A stretch of DNA of 15,869 nucleotides from Comamonadaceae bacterium UBA2334 (GTDB lineage: Bacteria > Pseudomonadota > Gammaproteobacteria > Burkholderiales > Burkholderiaceae_C), in NCBI GenBank assembly GCA_002344885.1, contig DDUQ01000105.1, positions 1-15,869 on the forward strand. The letters are read 5' to 3'. A program made the position numbers and the translations under genes. The first letter of the stretch is position 1, and the number at the start of each line of letters is the position of its first letter. The notes below the pieces were generated by a model. The model ran no database searches and was not told the DNA's origin. It saw only the letters and a program-made list of their open reading frames with translations. Shown piece after piece: positions 13,747 through 15,869 of this stretch.

Positions 13747-14310
13747 ATGTCTGCTCTGGTCAAGTCCAGCAAAAAGCCGCCTGCGAAGGTGGCAGCTGCT
13801 CAGGCGGTGGATGACAACAAACAGTACCTGACGTTCATGTTGGGTGGCGAGATGTTCTCGCTCAGCATCCTGGCCATCAAGGAAATCATCTGGTATGCCA
13901 ACCTGACCGATGTGCCCATGATGCCGGCCTGCATACGTGGGGTGATCAACCTGCGCGGCGCGGTGGTGCCGGTGATGGACCTGTCGGCGCGGTTCGGCAA
14001 GCCGTCTACACCGGTCACCAAGAGCACGTGCATCGTCATCATTGAGCTGGCACCCGACGAGGAAGGTGAGCAGCAACACATGGGCGTGGTGGTGGATTCA
14101 GTGCAGGCCGTGCTGGAGATCCCGGCGTCTGAAATCGAGCCCGCCCCGTCCTTCGGTGCCAAGATTCGCCCCGATTTCATCGAAGGCATTGCCAAGGTGA
14201 ACGGCAAGTTCGTGATCCTGCTGAATGTGAACAACGTGCTGTCCACCGAAGAAATCAGCCAGATGGGGCAAGTGGCTGCGGCAGCAGACCTGGCCCTGCC
14301 TCAGGCCTGA
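13747..14310 (+). CDS. cheW: Chemotaxis adaptor protein CheW
   Basis: CheW joins receptors to CheA in the signalling array. This 187-residue protein has the full fold: QYLTFMLGGEMFSLSILAIKEI, the receptor-contact loop with RGVINLRGAVVPVMDLSARFG, and a C-terminal FIEGIAKVNGKFVILLNVNNVLS. An N-terminal extension of about 25 residues, rich in Lys and Ala (SKKPPAKVAAAQA), precedes the domain, and an Ala-rich tail follows, so it is a little longer than E. coli CheW (167 residues). A strong AAGGAG site precedes the ATG, 11 bases after the receptor gene. Confidence 0.95.
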   Translation: MSALVKSSKKPPAKVAAAQAVDDNKQYLTFMLGGEMFSLSILAIKEIIWYANLTDVPMMPACIRGVINLRGAVVPVMDLSARFGKPSTPVTKSTCIVIIELAPDEEGEQQHMGVVVDSVQAVLEIPASEIEPAPSFGAKIRPDFIEGIAKVNGKFVILLNVNNVLSTEEISQMGQVAAAADLALPQA

Positions 14311-14345
14311 ACAGGCACTGAGGTTGGACACGCCAGACTTTGCAC

Positions 14346-15149
14346 ATGAAGCCCATCACCGACGCGGAGTTTGCGCAGTTCCAGCGGTTCATTTTTGATT
14401 CGGCGGGCATCTCGATGGCCGATGCCAAAAAAGCATTGGTCACCGGGCGGCTCAGCAAGCGCCTCATGCTGCACGGTCTGGACAGCTTCGGTGCCTATTT
14501 CAACCTCCTGGCATCGGGCAGACACCCCGACGAGGTGCAAATGGCGGTGGACTTGCTCACCACCAACGAAACCTATTTTTTTCGCGAGAGCAAGCACTTC
14601 GACTTTCTGCGGGCCCAGGCGCTGTCTGCGCGTGGGCGGCCTCAACCCTACCGGTTGTGGAGCGCGGCCAGTTCGTCGGGTGAAGAGGCTTACAGCATGG
14701 CCATGGTGCTGGCGGACGTGATGCCGGGGCAGGCCTGGGAAATTGTCGGGACCGACATCAGCACCCGCGTGCTGGAGGGCGCTCGCCGTGGGCTTTACAC
14801 GCTGGAACGGGGACGCCACATTTCAAAAGATTATCTGCAGCGTTTCTGCCGCAAGGGGACGGACGAATACACAGGGCATTTCCTGGTCAACCGTGAACTG
14901 CGTAACCGCGTGACGTTCGTCCATGCCAACCTGAATGCCCCATTGCCCCAGTTGGGCCAGTTCGACATGGTGTGGCTGCGTAATGTCATGATTTATTTCA
15001 ATCAGGACACCAAACGCGATGTTGTTGCGAGGGTGCTCGCGGCCATCAGGCCGGGCGGCTATTTTTGCGTGGGCCATTCCGAAAGCCTGAACGACATCAC
15101 CAATGCCGTCCGCCAGATTGCACCGTCCATTTATCAAAAGGCGGTGTGA
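14346..15149 (+). CDS. cheR: Chemoreceptor glutamate methyltransferase CheR
   Basis: CheR transfers methyl groups from S-adenosylmethionine to receptor glutamates for adaptation. The 267-residue protein has the N-terminal helical domain (TTNETYFFRESKHFDFLR near 75-92) and the SAM-binding domain: WSAASSSGEEAYSMAM from about 105, GTDIS, and LRNVMIYFNQDTKRDV near 213-228. It ends GGYFCVGHSESL...YQKAV, typical for the family. The ATG at 14346 gives the usual N-terminus; a TTG at 14340 would add two residues. No good ribosome binding site is close, so its translation may depend on cheW upstream (35-base gap). The KFTKF tail of the neighbouring receptor is a plausible docking site for its beta-subdomain. 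Confidence 0.95.
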   Translation: MKPITDAEFAQFQRFIFDSAGISMADAKKALVTGRLSKRLMLHGLDSFGAYFNLLASGRHPDEVQMAVDLLTTNETYFFRESKHFDFLRAQALSARGRPQPYRLWSAASSSGEEAYSMAMVLADVMPGQAWEIVGTDISTRVLEGARRGLYTLERGRHISKDYLQRFCRKGTDEYTGHFLVNRELRNRVTFVHANLNAPLPQLGQFDMVWLRNVMIYFNQDTKRDVVARVLAAIRPGGYFCVGHSESLNDITNAVRQIAPSIYQKAV

Positions 15150-15151
15150 CG

Positions 15152-15685
15152 GTGCAGAACAACGCGCTGATGGACATTTTCCTGATGCCGGGCGAATGGT
15201 TCGTGGCTGATGCGGCCTACCAGATACGCACGGTGTTGGGCTCGTGTGTGTCCATCACGTTGTGGCATCCGCGTGTGCGCATGGGGGGCATGTGCCATTT
15301 TTTGTTGCCTACGCGAGGGGCGGCCAGTCCGGTGTCGGCGGAGTTGGACGGCCATTATGGCGACGAAGCGTTGGCGCTCATGTGCCGTGATTTGCGTGCC
15401 AATGGTGTGGAGCCGCGCCAGTGCGAGGCCAAAATTTTCGGTGGGGGCCACATGTTTCCCGGCCAGATGAAGGTCGATGGCACCCACGTGGGCCGTCGCA
15501 ATGGGGAGGCCGCCCGTGCGTTGCTGGCCGAACAGGGCATTGCCGTGGTGACCGAAAGCCTGTTTGGTGTCGGTCACAGACAGGTTATTTTCGATGTCAG
15601 CAAGGGAGATGTCTGGGTGCGGCAGGTCAAACTGTCGCTGCAGGAGGTGGCTGCTGAATTGGATGCACAGGAGCGATTGAAGTGA
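15152..15685 (+). CDS. cheD: Chemoreceptor glutamine deamidase CheD
   Basis: CheD hydrolyses specific receptor glutamines to glutamates. The catalytic Cys and His are present: C32 in LGSCVSITLWHP and H49 in GGMCHFLLP, 17 residues apart as in Thermotoga CheD. The C-terminal block EAKIFGGGHMF...VGRRNGEAAR...LFGVGHRQVIFDVSKGDVWVR is also typical. The length is 177 residues from the GTG at 15152. Alternatives are the GTG at 15146, which overlaps the cheR stop as GTGA, and the ATG at 15170; conserved sequence begins at about MDIFLMPGE, so all three keep the domain. No cheC, the usual CheD partner in Gram-positive and archaeal systems, is in the window. Confidence 0.93.
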   Translation: MQNNALMDIFLMPGEWFVADAAYQIRTVLGSCVSITLWHPRVRMGGMCHFLLPTRGAASPVSAELDGHYGDEALALMCRDLRANGVEPRQCEAKIFGGGHMFPGQMKVDGTHVGRRNGEAARALLAEQGIAVVTESLFGVGHRQVIFDVSKGDVWVRQVKLSLQEVAAELDAQERLK

Positions 15686-15869
15686 CGCGGATCAAGGTGA
15701 TGGTGGTGGACGATTCGGCCGTGGTGCGACAGGTGGTGGCATCCTTGCTGACGCGCGACCCCGACATTGAAGTCATGGCTGCAGTGGCGGACCCTATTCT
15801 GGCCATGGCGCGCATGCAGGCGCAGTGGCCCGACGTGATCGTGCTGGATATCGAGATGCCGCGCATGGA
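15682..15869 (+). CDS. cheB: Chemotaxis response regulator / methylesterase CheB (N-terminal 62 residues, cut by window end)
   Basis: Only the receiver domain start is visible: D10-D11 in KVMVVDDSAVVRQVV and the phosphoacceptor D56 in VLDIEMPRM. A short single-domain receiver cannot be excluded from this fragment alone, but the position straight after cheR-cheD and the VLDIEMPRMDG-type signature favour CheB, whose methylesterase domain would lie beyond the window. Start GTG at 15682 overlaps the cheD stop as GTGA, with a GGAG site 8 bases upstream. CheB removes receptor methyl groups after phosphorylation by CheA. Confidence 0.88.
   Translation, partial: MTRIKVMVVDDSAVVRQVVASLLTRDPDIEVMAAVADPILAMARMQAQWPDVIVLDIEMPRM

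Noticed and set aside
1..15869. CRISPR arrays, tRNA or rRNA genes, insertion sequences, prophage or toxin-antitoxin genes
   Set aside because: None seen: no spaced direct repeats, no cloverleaf or ribosomal RNA signatures, no transposase or integrase motifs on either strand.

Overview
This looks like a chromosomal segment of a betaproteobacterium, most likely family Comamonadaceae (Burkholderiales). The reasons are high GC, the style of the protein sequences, start codons placed directly behind -10 boxes, and an AT-rich intergenic element resembling one common in that family. The assignment comes from pattern recognition, not from a search.

Layout, left to right. (1) The 5' two-thirds or so of mutL (mismatch repair) on the minus strand, divergent from a DedA-family membrane protein gene. 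(2) A large dCache-PAS-GGDEF-EAL protein on the plus strand, facing a YcgR-type PilZ flagellar brake on the minus strand. All canonical c-di-GMP synthesis and hydrolysis motifs are intact in the first, and both c-di-GMP-binding motifs are intact in the second. (3) Three small genes I do not recognise: one helical protein on the minus strand and two disordered, nearly aromatic-free proteins on the plus strand. (4) A 486-bp non-coding stretch with an AT-rich island and two FNR/ANR-type dyads. (5) A tightly packed plus-strand chemotaxis operon that runs off the right edge: short MCP-like protein, cheY, STAS protein, cheA, 4HB-HAMP-MCP receptor, cheW, cheR, cheD, cheB.

How the genes work together. 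The operon encodes a complete CheA-CheW-CheY phosphorelay with methylation (CheR, CheB) and deamidation (CheD) adaptation, plus a receptor ending in a plausible CheR/CheB tether. No stand-alone cheZ or cheC is present in the window. Instead the short MCP-like protein directly before cheY carries, near its C-terminus, an F-Q-D-x-x-x-Q motif like the catalytic motif of CheZ, so it may combine receptor and CheY-P phosphatase roles.

The CheA has an unusual insert between its P2-like and P3 domains: two 24-residue repeats matching the MshEN c-di-GMP-binding motif. Together with the neighbouring diguanylate cyclase/phosphodiesterase and YcgR, this suggests that c-di-GMP acts directly on the chemotaxis kinase. 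One perfect and one 9/10 FNR-type box upstream of the operon suggest oxygen-responsive expression. These three points are the most interesting features of the window, and all are inferences from sequence motifs.
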